Shown here: positions 54,961 through 64,000 of the stretch, in pieces
Position numbering within the stretch: the first letter of the stretch is position 1
How the letters are laid out: each line of letters opens with the position of its first letter
Assembly: GCA_009775375.1 (NCBI GenBank)
Contig: VSPO01000003.1
Coordinates: 6,602 to 70,601 of the forward strand
Length of the DNA stretch: 64,000 nucleotides
Source: Muribaculaceae bacterium
GTDB taxonomy: Bacteria; Bacteroidota; Bacteroidia; Bacteroidales; Muribaculaceae
Direction: 5' to 3'
Translations under genes and position numbers: made by a program
Notes under the pieces: model-generated
What the model saw: only the letters and a program-made list of their open reading frames with translations
Told to the model about the DNA's origin: nothing
The model's database searches: none

Positions 54961-57180
54961 ATGAAAAGATATAATTATTTAATAGGGGCTTTGGCTCTTG
55001 CTCCCGTGATGGCGGGGTGTGCCGATTATTTCGACACCAACAACTACACGGTGGAGAAGCCGGCCGAGACAGCCCAATATGAGTATCTGAAAGCCTATCA
55101 GCCACTGAAAACTTACGTAGACCGTGCGGCTCATCCCGGATTCCTTCTCGGAACCGGGGTGAACGCCGAGGAATATCTGAAGGGCTCGGCCGTATTTCTC
55201 CTGACCAATTCGAATTTCGATCAGGTGACGACCGGCAACGCCATGAAGTATGCCTCGGTCGTGGCTGACGACGGCACGATGAATTTCGGCACGGTACGCG
55301 ATTTCGTCGGGGCTGCAACAGAGGCCGGCCTTGAGGTCTACGGGCATACCCTCTGCTGGCATGAGCAGCAGAACGTCAAATGGCTCAATTCTCTGATCGC
55401 CGACAAGACTGTGGAAATAGATCCCAATGAGAAAATCGAGGTTGAGGACGCGGTTGCGGATTTCACCCAGGGAGCCCAATGTGGTTGGGGACAATTCGGC
55501 AACAGTTCCGGTCCGATTATCAATTCCGACGGATATTTCGAACTTACCCAAGACACTCCCACCGCCAACTTCTGGGAACTTCAGTATCAGATAATAGGCT
55601 CGGTTGGCCTGAAGGCCGGTCAGCAATACACGCTCAAAGTCATGGTGAAAGGCTCCAGAGAGGGCAAGATCCGTGGCAAGGTCGGCGACTGGAGCGGAGG
55701 AGCTGAGTTCGGAAACGGAATCTCTTTCGGCACCGACTGGGAGGAGAAGACACTCAACTTCACCGCAGCCGTGGATGGCAACAATTTTGTTCTTTTCCAG
55801 CATGGCGACTTTGTCGGGACGATACAGATCCAATACGTCAAGATCATTCATGAGGAGGCTCCTGCCGTAGGCTATTTTGAGTCTCTCATCTCCAACGGCA
55901 ATCTTGAAGGAGACGAAGTTGCAAACTTCTATGTCACGCAGCCTTCTACGGGAGGCCCGAATCCCGCCGTGCTCACTCCCGGAGCAGGAGCCGACGGAAG
56001 CCGAGGCATCGTCATAGAATCCCACGACAATCCCACCAACTCATGGGACACCCAGTTCTTCCTGAAGTCGAACGTCAAGCTCAACGAGGGCGACAAGATT
56101 CACGTCTCCTTCAAATACCGCGCTGACAAGTCTGCCGCTTCAGAGTCGCAGACCCATGGCGATCCAGGATCTTACATCCATTGGGATGGCGGCCTTTCCC
56201 TCGACTTCACTCCCGACTGGCAGACGCTTGACAAGACTCTGACGATTGATGCCTCCAAGGCTGGAAGCGACGGCATGCAGACCTTCGCATGGAACCTCAA
56301 TGTACTTACAGAGGCCAACAAGTATTATTTCGACGACATAGTGTTTGAGATAGAGCGCACGGGCAACACCATTCCGCTGACTCCGGAGGAGAAGGCTGAG
56401 ATTCTGACGGCCGAGATGGAGCGTTGGGTGAAAGCCATGATGAAAGCCACAGAAGGCAAGGTGAAAGCGTGGGACGTTGTCAACGAGCCTCTTTCCGGTG
56501 GCCCGAGGGGACAGCGCTACGACCTGCAGCATGCCGCCACAAGCGACAACCCCGCCAACAAATTTTATTGGCAGGATTATCTTGGAGACAACTACGTTCG
56601 CGTGCCCATCAAGTTCGCCCGTCAGTATTTTGCAGAGAACGGAGGCAACCCCGACGATCTGAAGCTCTTCATCAACGACTACAACCTTGAATCGGATTGG
56701 GACGACAACCAGAAGCTCAAGAGCCTCCTCCAATGGATTGAGCAATGGGAGAGCGACGGAGTGACAAAGATTGACGGAATCGGCTCTCAGATGCACGTTT
56801 CCTATAGCCTCAACCCGACGACTCAGAAGAGCAAGGAGGAACATATCGTCAAGATGTACCAACTTCTCGCATCCAGTGGCAAACTCGTGCGCATCACGGA
56901 GCTCGATATGGGTATCACCGACGAGAACGGCAATGCCATAAAGACCGCCGACCTCACTTTCGAGCAGAAGATGAAGATGAGCGATTATTTCAAGTTTATC
57001 GTTGAGAAATACTTCGAGATAATCCCCGTCAGCCAGCAATACGGCATCTGCGCCTGGGCTCAGACCGACAGCCCCGAGGGATCGGGTTGGAGAGCCGGAG
57101 AGCCTATCGGCCTTTGGGACCTCAACTATAGCCGCAAACCTGCCTACGGCGGCTTCGCCGATGGTCTTTCAGGCAAATGA
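54961..57180 (+). CDS. GH10 endo-xylanase lipoprotein with two CBM4-like modules inserted
   Basis: A 739-residue surface lipoprotein starting at ATG 54961 (lipobox VMAGC, Cys20, then ADYFDTNN). The GH10 barrel is split: the first part (about 35-148) ends with HTLCWHEQQNVKWLNSL. Two beta-sandwich modules of the CBM4/9 type follow (about 160-300 and 305-465, each ending in IQIQYVKII or YYFDDIVFEI). The barrel resumes at about 475 with acid/base E509 (AWDVVNEPLSGG) and nucleophile E647 (VRITELDMG), finishing with GICAWAQTDSPEGSGW. This inserted-CBM form is that of Xyn10C in xus loci. It makes the first cuts in xylan at the cell surface. Confidence 0.95.
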   Translation: MKRYNYLIGALALAPVMAGCADYFDTNNYTVEKPAETAQYEYLKAYQPLKTYVDRAAHPGFLLGTGVNAEEYLKGSAVFLLTNSNFDQVTTGNAMKYASVVADDGTMNFGTVRDFVGAATEAGLEVYGHTLCWHEQQNVKWLNSLIADKTVEIDPNEKIEVEDAVADFTQGAQCGWGQFGNSSGPIINSDGYFELTQDTPTANFWELQYQIIGSVGLKAGQQYTLKVMVKGSREGKIRGKVGDWSGGAEFGNGISFGTDWEEKTLNFTAAVDGNNFVLFQHGDFVGTIQIQYVKIIHEEAPAVGYFESLISNGNLEGDEVANFYVTQPSTGGPNPAVLTPGAGADGSRGIVIESHDNPTNSWDTQFFLKSNVKLNEGDKIHVSFKYRADKSAASESQTHGDPGSYIHWDGGLSLDFTPDWQTLDKTLTIDASKAGSDGMQTFAWNLNVLTEANKYYFDDIVFEIERTGNTIPLTPEEKAEILTAEMERWVKAMMKATEGKVKAWDVVNEPLSGGPRGQRYDLQHAATSDNPANKFYWQDYLGDNYVRVPIKFARQYFAENGGNPDDLKLFINDYNLESDWDDNQKLKSLLQWIEQWESDGVTKIDGIGSQMHVSYSLNPTTQKSKEEHIVKMYQLLASSGKLVRITELDMGITDENGNAIKTADLTFEQKMKMSDYFKFIVEKYFEIIPVSQQYGICAWAQTDSPEGSGWRAGEPIGLWDLNYSRKPAYGGFADGLSGK

Positions 57181-57230
57181 CGCGCCGATACTTAAAGATA
57201 TCAGTTTGATATATTAATTGTATATCTCCG

Positions 57231-57264
57231 GGTGTGGGCGTCGTGAGACGTCCACACCTTTCTT
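57231..57264 (+). terminator. Terminator after the GH10 gene
   Basis: Stem GGTGTGGGCGTC / GACGTCCACACC (57231-57242, 57247-57258) with loop GTGA and a T-rich tail TTTCTTT; one G-T pair inside. Confidence 0.75.
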
Positions 57265-57285
57265 TAACTTCACTCATTTTGAATT

Positions 57286-58677
57286 ATGAATAAATATCTT
57301 TTTACACTATCTCTGGCTCTTGCATCCTTGGCCGGCGCTGCCGACAATCCTATCGTTCAGACCTGTTTTACGACCGACCCGGCTCCTATGGTGGATGGCG
57401 ACCGATTATATGTCTATACCGGCCACGACGAGAATGGGGCCGATTTCTTCTGGATGCAGGAATGGAGAGTCTATTCCACAAAAGATATGGCCAATTGGAC
57501 TGACCACGGCTCTCCTTTGGCTATAGAAGACTTCTCATGGGGCGATGACCGAGCCTGGGCTCCGCAATGCGTGGAACGCGACGGCAAATATTATTTCTAT
57601 GTCCCGTTGCATTCAAAACTTTCCGGAGGAATGGCAATCGGCGTGGCTGTCGGCGATTCCCCTACAGGCCCGTTTAAGGACGCGCTCGGCAAGCCGCTCT
57701 ATGATGATGGGAAATGGGATAACATCGATCCCTCCGTAATGATTGACGACGACGGACAGGCGTGGATATTCTGGGGGAATCCTGAAATAAGGTATGCCAA
57801 GCTCAACCGGGATATGATCTCTTTCGACGGCGAAGTGAAGACCGTAGATCAGACTACGGAAGGATTCGGTGCGCCGGGGATGGGACAACGTCCGAAAGAC
57901 TCCAAAATAGGGGAGGGGGGAGATTTCATCGACTGCTACACGGAGGGGCCGTGGATTATGAAACGTGGCAAGAAATATTATCTCCTTTATGCAGCCGGTG
58001 GCATTCCGGAGCATATTGCATATTCAATGGCCGACAGCCCGGAAGGCCCTTGGAAATACATGGGTGCGGTGATGCCTTTGCAAGACACCGGCTCCTTCAC
58101 CAACCATTGTGGAGTTGCGGATTTCAAAGACAAGAGCTACTTCTTCTATCATACCGGCAAACTGCCGGGCGGAGGAGGCTTCGGTAGGAGCGTGGCGGTG
58201 GAGGAATTCAAATACAACCCCGACGGAACATTCCCTTCAATCAAAGCTACGGAGCAAGGTGTCGCTCCAATTGCGACTCTAAATCCATATGAGAGGGTAG
58301 AGGGAGAGACTATGGCGTTCTCCAAGGGAGTTGCTTCGGAGGCTAATGCCAAGACAGGAGTCTACGTCTCCGATATTCATAACGGAGATTGGATAAAGGT
58401 TGCAAATGTTGACTTCGGTTTGTCAGGCCCTTCAAAATTTAGGGCTACTGTGGCAAGCGCGTTGCGCGGAGGAACGATTGAGGTGCGTCTTGACAGCATT
58501 GATAGTCAACCGATAGGTTTGCTGAAGGTTGGCGGCACCGGAGGATGGGAAGAATGGCAAACGTTGGAGACGGCCCTCCCCAAAGACGTTGCCGGCGTGC
58601 ATGACCTTTACTTTACTTTCTCCGGCCGTAAAGGTCCGAAACTTATGAATCTCGACTGGTGGGAGTTCATCGAATGA
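57286..58677 (+). CDS. GH43 with CBM6-like module
   Basis: A 463-residue exported protein (signal peptide 1-18). The propeller has D31 (FTTDPAPMV), D148 (NIDPSVMIDDDG) and E220 (CYTEGPWIMKR). A CBM6-like module covers about 325-463 (YERVEGETMAFSKGV to MNLDWWEFIE). It is homologous in layout to the GH43 at 40356 and probably removes arabinose or xylose from decorated oligosaccharides. It is flanked by terminators on both sides, so it is likely transcribed mainly by read-through or from a promoter I could not identify in the short 57265-57285 gap. Confidence 0.92.
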   Translation: MNKYLFTLSLALASLAGAADNPIVQTCFTTDPAPMVDGDRLYVYTGHDENGADFFWMQEWRVYSTKDMANWTDHGSPLAIEDFSWGDDRAWAPQCVERDGKYYFYVPLHSKLSGGMAIGVAVGDSPTGPFKDALGKPLYDDGKWDNIDPSVMIDDDGQAWIFWGNPEIRYAKLNRDMISFDGEVKTVDQTTEGFGAPGMGQRPKDSKIGEGGDFIDCYTEGPWIMKRGKKYYLLYAAGGIPEHIAYSMADSPEGPWKYMGAVMPLQDTGSFTNHCGVADFKDKSYFFYHTGKLPGGGGFGRSVAVEEFKYNPDGTFPSIKATEQGVAPIATLNPYERVEGETMAFSKGVASEANAKTGVYVSDIHNGDWIKVANVDFGLSGPSKFRATVASALRGGTIEVRLDSIDSQPIGLLKVGGTGGWEEWQTLETALPKDVAGVHDLYFTFSGRKGPKLMNLDWWEFIE

Positions 58678-58712
58678 TTTCCCCGGCATAGGTGTCTTAA
58701 TAGGATAGAATT

Positions 58713-58765
58713 AATGGCAGGCAGGCTTAATTTTTATGAAAAAATGGTCTGTCTGCCATTTTTTG
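58713..58765 (+). terminator. Terminator after the GH43 at 57286
   Basis: Arms AATGGCAGGCAG (58713-58724) and CTGTCTGCCATT (58749-58760), one imperfect pair, followed by TTTT. The loop of 24 bases is long. Confidence 0.7.
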
Positions 58766-58773
58766 TCGGCAGA

Positions 58774-58806
58774 ATTGGGAAATGTTAAATATTATGCTTA
58801 GCTTTG
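58774..58806 (+). promoter_or_regulatory. Promoter of the GH127/GH146-type gene
   Basis: ATTG (58774-58777), 21 bases, TAGCTTTG (58799-58806): the -7 box is a full match and the -33 box has one change. The start codon is 70 bases downstream. Confidence 0.55.
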
Positions 58807-58876
58807 TATAAAATATTGTCCCGGATGAGTTAGCTTCGCGCGCTATGAGAACCGGAATAACATCATAAAACAAGAA

Positions 58877-61252
58877 ATGAAACCAGGATTGATAATTGCA
58901 GCCATGCTGCTTGGCTCTTTGCCGCTGGCTCACGACCTTAATGGCGAAAACGTGAAAAATTTCCCTTTGAAGGATGTCAAGTTGCTCGACAGCCCCTTCA
59001 AGCGTGCGGATGACTTGAATGTAGAAGTATTGCTGAAGTATGATGTAGATCGCTTGCTCGCCCCCTATCTTAAGGAGGCCGGACTTGCGCCGAAAGCCGA
59101 GTCATATCCAAATTGGGATGGTCTTGACGGGCATGTCGGCGGGCATTATCTTAGTGCCTTAGCCATGGCCTATGCAAGCACAGGAAACGAGGAATGCAAG
59201 CGTCGTCTCGACTATATGATTTCCGAGCTCGAAAGATGTCAGAACGCCAATGCCGACGGCTACGTCGGCGGCGTGCCCGGCAGCAAGGAGATGTGGAGCC
59301 AGGTGAAAGCCGGCGACGGCAACGCCGTCAGTAAAAGATGGGTGCCATGGTATAACATCCATAAGACGTATGCCGGATTGCGCGACGCCTGGCTGCTTCT
59401 GGGCGATGAGAAAGCAAAGGATATGTTCATTAAATTCTGCGACTGGGGTCTTGATGTGATTTCCGGCCTTGACGAGGCGCAGATGGAGAAGATGCTCGAC
59501 ACAGAGTTCGGAGGAATGAATGAAACATTTGCCGATGCCTACGAGATTACGGGCGACAAGAAATATCTTGATGCGGCACGTCGTTTCTCCCATCGTCGAT
59601 TGTTCGACAGCATGGCTCGCCGGGTGGATAATCTCGACAATATGCACGCCAACACGCAAGTGCCCAAGGCGGTGGGTTATCAGCGCGTGGCGGAACTAAC
59701 CGGCGACACCGCGTATGCCACTGCTGCTGATTTCTTCTGGGAGACAGTGACCGACAACCGAAGCCTGTCATTTGGTGGCAACAGCCGTCGTGAGCATTTT
59801 CCGTCGGCCGCCGCTTGCGTGGAATACACGGAGGAGCGTGAGGGTCCCGAGACTTGCAACACCTACAATATGCTGAAACTTGCCGAAGGACTTTTCCGCA
59901 TGAATCCCGATGCAAAATATACGGATTTCTATGAGAGAGCACTGTTTAATCATATCCGCTCATCCCAGCATCCCGAGCATGGAGGATACGTCTATTTCAC
60001 GTCTGCCCGTCCGCGCCACTATCGCGTCTATTCCTCTCTCGGACAGGGAATGTGGTGCTGTGTCGGCACGGGAATGGAAAACCATGGAAAATATGGAGAA
60101 TTTATCTATGCCCATACGGATGATGACCTCTACGTCAATCTCTTCATTCCGTCGGAGCTTAGCTGGAATGAGAAAGAATTGACGCTGACCCAGCAGACCT
60201 CCTTCCCGGAAAGCGAGTCGACCGATCTTTTGTTTAATCTGAAGAAACCGCAGACCCTGACTCTCAAAATTAGAAAGCCGGTGTGGCTCGACGCATCTTC
60301 TCCCTCTCTGACGCTCAACGGCAAAGTCCTGAAGGATTTTACGATAGGGAAGGATTCCTACATATCGATTACACGCAAATGGAGGAACGGCGACAGAATC
60401 GGTATGGAATTGCCGATGACGACCACTGTTGAGGAGATGCCCAACATGGCAGACTTCATATCCATCGTATATGGCCCGATCGTGCTTGCTGCCAAAACCG
60501 GGACAGAGGATTTGAGCGGCCTCGTGGCCGACGACGGCCGTTGGAGCCATATCGCCCACGGAAAATTGCTTCCTCTTTCCTCAGCCCCTATTATCAAGGG
60601 CTCCCGCAAGGAGGTGGAAAGCAAATTGAAGAATCTGAAACCCGTAACAGGAAAACCGCTTCATTTTACGGCTCCCGGTCTGTTTGCCCAAGCAGAGTAT
60701 GCCGACCTTGAGCTGGAGCCCTTCGCTGGCATACACGACAGCAGATACGTGGTTTACTGCCAAGAAATGACAGAACAGGATTACAATGAGAATCTTTCGA
60801 AAATTGCCGAGGCTGAAAAGAGGGAACTTGAGCTCGACCGTCTGACAGTTGATGTCATAGAATGTGGGGAACAACAGCCCGAAGCCGACCACAGAATGAA
60901 ATCCGACAAGTCTTTTAAAGGATATTTCCACGACAGGAGCTATCGTGGGGTCAACGACGGCGGCTTCATGAGCTTCGAAATGAATCCCGAAGGAAAGAAA
61001 GACCTGACATTGAATTTGCGCCTATGGGGTAATGAAAAGGGCGAATGTGCCTTCGATATACTTGTCGATGGGAACGTCATCTGCTCCGAAGACATGTCCA
61101 GAAAGTGGAATAAACCCGAATTCGTTGACACCCAATACACGATTCCGGGAAATCTGACTGAAGGAAAGGATATGGTGGTAGTGGAATTCAGGCCAAAGAA
61201 AGGAAACAAAATCCCCGGCATCTACAACATCCGACTTCTCCGGAAAGACTGA
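58877..61252 (+). CDS. GH127/GH146-type beta-L-arabinofuranosidase
   Basis: A 791-residue protein with a signal-like N-terminus (MKPGLIIAAMLLGSLPLAHD). The alpha/alpha barrel of the DUF1680 family spans about 30-440: NWDGLDGHVGGHYLSALAMAYA, WVPWYNIHKTYAGL, and the zinc-cysteine site E325/C327 (GPETCNTYNML) with C394/C395 (GMWCCVGTGMENHGKYGEF). The Cys nucleophile is at the 394-395 position by analogy with the Bifidobacterium enzyme. Beta domains follow to about 620, then a DUF4986-type end. The family releases L-arabinofuranose from beta linkages, so its presence next to xylan genes suggests decorated arabinoxylan. The GH127 versus GH146 split cannot be decided by eye. Confidence 0.88.
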   Translation: MKPGLIIAAMLLGSLPLAHDLNGENVKNFPLKDVKLLDSPFKRADDLNVEVLLKYDVDRLLAPYLKEAGLAPKAESYPNWDGLDGHVGGHYLSALAMAYASTGNEECKRRLDYMISELERCQNANADGYVGGVPGSKEMWSQVKAGDGNAVSKRWVPWYNIHKTYAGLRDAWLLLGDEKAKDMFIKFCDWGLDVISGLDEAQMEKMLDTEFGGMNETFADAYEITGDKKYLDAARRFSHRRLFDSMARRVDNLDNMHANTQVPKAVGYQRVAELTGDTAYATAADFFWETVTDNRSLSFGGNSRREHFPSAAACVEYTEEREGPETCNTYNMLKLAEGLFRMNPDAKYTDFYERALFNHIRSSQHPEHGGYVYFTSARPRHYRVYSSLGQGMWCCVGTGMENHGKYGEFIYAHTDDDLYVNLFIPSELSWNEKELTLTQQTSFPESESTDLLFNLKKPQTLTLKIRKPVWLDASSPSLTLNGKVLKDFTIGKDSYISITRKWRNGDRIGMELPMTTTVEEMPNMADFISIVYGPIVLAAKTGTEDLSGLVADDGRWSHIAHGKLLPLSSAPIIKGSRKEVESKLKNLKPVTGKPLHFTAPGLFAQAEYADLELEPFAGIHDSRYVVYCQEMTEQDYNENLSKIAEAEKRELELDRLTVDVIECGEQQPEADHRMKSDKSFKGYFHDRSYRGVNDGGFMSFEMNPEGKKDLTLNLRLWGNEKGECAFDILVDGNVICSEDMSRKWNKPEFVDTQYTIPGNLTEGKDMVVVEFRPKKGNKIPGIYNIRLLRKD

Positions 61253-61262
61253 TCTTAGTTTA

Positions 61263-61334
61263 TATAATGGCTATAATAGCTATTATAGCTATTATAGCCA
61301 TTATAGCTATGATAGCTATAAATGCTATAATGGC
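61263..61334. repeat. 9-bp array, eight units (TATTATAGC type)
   Basis: Eight contiguous 9-base units from 61263: TATAATGGC, TATAATAGC, TATTATAGC twice, CATTATAGC, TATGATAGC, TATAAATGC, TATAATGGC. Neighbouring units pair with each other, so the array can fold as a hairpin. It fills the gap between the GH127/146-type gene and the tandem GH43 gene. Confidence 0.85.
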
Positions 61335-61372
61335 AATAAAATCCAAAAATCAGAAATCAACCCATTGATATC

Positions 61373-63907
61373 ATGAAGAAATCTACATTTCTTTATCTCG
61401 CGCTCCTTCCCGGATTTGCACTGTCGCCGCTTCAGACTGAGGCTGCCGGCAAAAAAGGGAAAGTCAGCGACAAGGAGGCGGTCAGACGCGACCTCGCCAA
61501 CATAAGTATTCCCGGAGGGACTGAAAACCGCCGTTCCGATCTCCGCCTGCCATCAACCACTGAAGAGGGATCCATTATCATCTGGACCTCAAGCGATCCT
61601 ACGGTCATCAACAATGCCGGGAAAATCCTCAAGAAAGCCCCTGCCGGCTCAGGCGGACAGACCGTCACGCTGACTGCTACGGCCGTGAAGAACAAGGCGA
61701 AGGCAAGCCGTAAGTTTAATGTCGAGGTGGCGGAAGACGAAGACTTCGATTCCTATCTTTTTGCCTACTTCCCCAGCAATTCTGATGAGAATCTCTACTA
61801 TGCCATGGGCACTGACGGATTCAACTATACGCCGCTCAACGGCGGGAAGGCCGTCATGTCGTCAGACACTGTTGCTCTTAAGAAAGGTATTCGCGACCCT
61901 CATCTCATACGTGGCAACGACGGCAAATTCTATATGGTCGCCACCGACATGAAGAGTGCCGAAGGTTGGTCGTCAAATCGCGGCATCGTGATGTATAAAA
62001 GTGACGACCTCGTCAATTGGACCCACCACACAGTCCATTTCCCCGATCGTTTCCCGGAATGGAAAAACGTAAAAAGGGTGTGGGCTCCGGAGGTCATATG
62101 GGATAAGGATTATCAGAATGCAGATGGCTCCAAAGGACGCTATCTCATATATTTCTCTCTCTTGACCGATGATGGCAAGGCGGAATACGATAAAATCTAT
62201 TATTGCTATGCCAATGATGATTTCTCCGACCTGATGACAGAACCAGTGTATTTCTACGACCGAGGTTCAGCTACGATCGACGGGGATATAGCCTACGACG
62301 AACGTACAGGTCTTTATCATCTCATATATAAGAATGAGGGGACGGGAGGAATCTGCCAGGTGACGGCAACCCGTCTGACAGAAGAACCCGGGAAAGCCCC
62401 GGGAAGCCAGTGGAGCAAACCTTCCGACCCGCTTCAGCAGACCGACGTGGCTGTGGAAGGCGGCGGAATGTTCCGTCAGATCGGCAGCGACGACTGGGTG
62501 CTGATGTATGATTGCTATATGAACGGATACTATCAGTTCTGCACGACCGAAGATCTTGAGAACTTCAAACTTAAGGCTCAGACCGAGACCAAGGGTGCGT
62601 TTACTCCCCGCCATGGCTCCATCATTCCCCTGAAACCAGAGGAAACAAAACGCCTGCTTAAGGCTTTCCCGATAGATAAGCCACAGATTATAGGTTCCTA
62701 CAATCCCAATCTGCATCAGGATTGGACCACGATTGGTGGTTCCGGACTTAAATTGCCCGTCAGATATGGCACTGACCTCAAGAACCTCGATCCGAAGCTT
62801 ACTGCCACGACAGGTTGGGAAGTGGAGCCTAAAGGAGCAAGGGATTTCACAGGCGGGCCGCTGACCTACAATCTGACCAATGGCAAAGAGAACATTCCCG
62901 TTAAGGTGTCGGCAGAGGTGAGGTCGAATCCGGTCATACCGGGGTTCCGTGCGGATCCGGAGATTCTTTTCAGCAGAAAGACAGGACGTTTCTACCTCTA
63001 TCCTACGACCGACGGCACCCGCGGCTGGGGCGGCCATACCTTTGATGTCTATTCTTCTCCCGACCTCGTTAACTGGGACAAGGAGAATACGATTCTCGAC
63101 CTGAAGACCGACGACGTGAAATGGGCCAACGGCAATGCCTGGGCTCCATGTATCGAGGAGGTGATGGACAAGAATGGCAACTTCAAGTATTATTTCTATT
63201 TCAGCGGGCATAATCCAGAAGTCAACAGGAAAGCTATCGGTGTGGCCGTGGCTGACAACCCTACCGGACCTTTCAAAGATCTTGGTCATCCTATCGTCAA
63301 TGTTTCTCCGACCGGAAAAGGCCAGCAGATAGATGTCGATGTCTTCCATGATCCTGTTTCCGGAAAATACTATCTCTATTGGGGCAACGGATATATGGCC
63401 GGGGCTGAGCTGAACACAGATATGACTTCCATCAAGGAGGAGACGATCAAGGTCATGACTCCAAAAGGCGGAACACTGAAGGATTATGCTTACAGGGAGG
63501 CTCCTTACGTATTCTATCGCAACGGGCTCTACTACTTCCTTTGGTCGGTCGACGACACCGGTTCGCCCAACTATCACGTGGCATACGGCACGTCGAAATC
63601 TCCTCTCGGACCGATTGAAGTGGCGGCAAATCCCGTAATCCTTAAGCAAGACCCCGCGACTGGAATCTACGGCACTGCCCATAATTCTGTGCTTCAGATT
63701 CCCGGACGCGATGAATGGTATATTGTCTATCATCGTATCAACAAAAACTATCTGACCCACGATTCCGGCACCCACCGTGAGGTCTGCATCGACAAGATGG
63801 AATTCAATCCCGACGGCACCATAAAACCCGTTGTTCCCACCAACAAGGGAATCAATCCTGTCGACATGTCAAACATCCTTAGCGACTGGACCACAATCCG
63901 AAAATAA
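61373..63907 (+). CDS. Exported protein with two GH43 modules and an Ig-like domain
   Basis: An 844-residue secreted protein. A signal peptide (1-25) is followed by a bacterial Ig-like domain (about 33-120, IIIWTSSDPTVINNAGKIL). The first five-blade GH43 propeller (about 125-445) has D175 (IRDPHLIRG), D303 (TIDGDIAYD) and E362 (AVEGGGMFR). A linker of about 70 residues leads to the second GH43 propeller (about 518-825) with D528 (FRADPEILFS), D654 or D656 (QQIDVDVFHD) and E709 (YREAPYVFY). Both triads look complete, so both modules may be active. Probable role: removal of arabinose or xylose from complex side chains. It is the last gene of the locus in view. Confidence 0.9.
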   Translation: MKKSTFLYLALLPGFALSPLQTEAAGKKGKVSDKEAVRRDLANISIPGGTENRRSDLRLPSTTEEGSIIIWTSSDPTVINNAGKILKKAPAGSGGQTVTLTATAVKNKAKASRKFNVEVAEDEDFDSYLFAYFPSNSDENLYYAMGTDGFNYTPLNGGKAVMSSDTVALKKGIRDPHLIRGNDGKFYMVATDMKSAEGWSSNRGIVMYKSDDLVNWTHHTVHFPDRFPEWKNVKRVWAPEVIWDKDYQNADGSKGRYLIYFSLLTDDGKAEYDKIYYCYANDDFSDLMTEPVYFYDRGSATIDGDIAYDERTGLYHLIYKNEGTGGICQVTATRLTEEPGKAPGSQWSKPSDPLQQTDVAVEGGGMFRQIGSDDWVLMYDCYMNGYYQFCTTEDLENFKLKAQTETKGAFTPRHGSIIPLKPEETKRLLKAFPIDKPQIIGSYNPNLHQDWTTIGGSGLKLPVRYGTDLKNLDPKLTATTGWEVEPKGARDFTGGPLTYNLTNGKENIPVKVSAEVRSNPVIPGFRADPEILFSRKTGRFYLYPTTDGTRGWGGHTFDVYSSPDLVNWDKENTILDLKTDDVKWANGNAWAPCIEEVMDKNGNFKYYFYFSGHNPEVNRKAIGVAVADNPTGPFKDLGHPIVNVSPTGKGQQIDVDVFHDPVSGKYYLYWGNGYMAGAELNTDMTSIKEETIKVMTPKGGTLKDYAYREAPYVFYRNGLYYFLWSVDDTGSPNYHVAYGTSKSPLGPIEVAANPVILKQDPATGIYGTAHNSVLQIPGRDEWYIVYHRINKNYLTHDSGTHREVCIDKMEFNPDGTIKPVVPTNKGINPVDMSNILSDWTTIRK

Positions 63908-64000
63908 CCCAATCATCAAAAACAGAGAGGCGGGGGGGGGGGTTGCGATGGAGGCCCCGCGGGTGTTTTGGGAGTTGGCGAGCGCCGGCGTTGTCAAAGG
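63908..64000. other. Right edge, GC-rich with an 11-base G run
   Basis: No gene is visible. An 11-G homopolymer occupies 63932-63942. No terminator is evident before the window ends. Confidence 0.4.

Noticed and set aside
62267..63775. 502-residue minus-strand open frame
   Set aside because: It is antisense to the double-GH43 gene, whose frame has intact catalytic motifs; the opposite frame has none.

Overview
The window looks like a chromosomal segment of a gut Bacteroidales bacterium, most likely of the Muribaculaceae type. This rests on tandem SusC/SusD pairs, a hybrid two-component regulator, many lipoproteins with acidic residues after the lipobox Cys, Bacteroidales-style promoters (TTTG, about 20 nt, TAnnTTTG), the near absence of Shine-Dalgarno sequences and abundant short intergenic tandem repeats. 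The genus is an inference. No tRNA, rRNA, IS element or CRISPR array was recognised.

Layout. (1) 1-5183, minus strand: a tightly coupled histidine operon, hisG-hisD-(hisC::IGPD fusion)-hisH-hisA (hisA runs off the left edge), with a recognisable promoter. (2) 5200-7070: a degraded GNAT toxin with its small antitoxin, then a gene-free stretch with nested inverted and direct repeats. (3) 7072-13286, minus strand: a five-gene operon of nitroreductase, ROK sugar kinase, GH29 alpha-L-fucosidase, CutC and a secreted transglutaminase-like protein. (4) 13290-14208: a gene-free, GC-rich, hairpin-rich stretch preceded by a promoter-like box, possibly a structured RNA or a long leader. (5) 14209-26163, plus strand: a MacA-like adaptor, one ABC ATPase, two tandem pairs of FtsX/MacB permeases (a duplication), a TolC-like outer-membrane protein, then a sigma-54 response regulator and its histidine kinase preceded by five 33-bp repeats. 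(6) 26289-28361, minus strand: a stand-alone biotin-dependent carboxyltransferase. (7) 28628-30799: EamA transporter, YfcE-like phosphoesterase, DUF3108-like protein. (8) 30807-63907: a large xylan/arabinoxylan utilisation locus.

The xylan locus. A 1362-residue HTCS regulator (minus strand) faces a plus-strand block of CE1-type esterase, GH43, GH3 and GH43. A further GH43 follows, then a core that matches the xusABCDE-xyn10C layout known from Prevotella and Bacteroides: SusC, SusD, SusC, SusD, a lipoprotein XusE and a GH10 xylanase split by two CBM4-like modules. After it come another GH43, a GH127/GH146-type beta-L-arabinofuranosidase and a protein carrying two GH43 modules. The likely workflow is surface capture and cutting by XusB, XusD, XusE and GH10, import through the SusC channels, removal of acyl, arabinose and xylose groups in the periplasm, and sensing of released oligosaccharides by the HTCS.

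Items most worth a second look: the HisC-IGPD fusion, the nested repeat element at 6302-6771, the hairpin-rich stretch after 13556, the 33-bp repeats abutting the response-regulator promoter, and three separate arrays of one 9-bp unit (26259, 28515, 61263).
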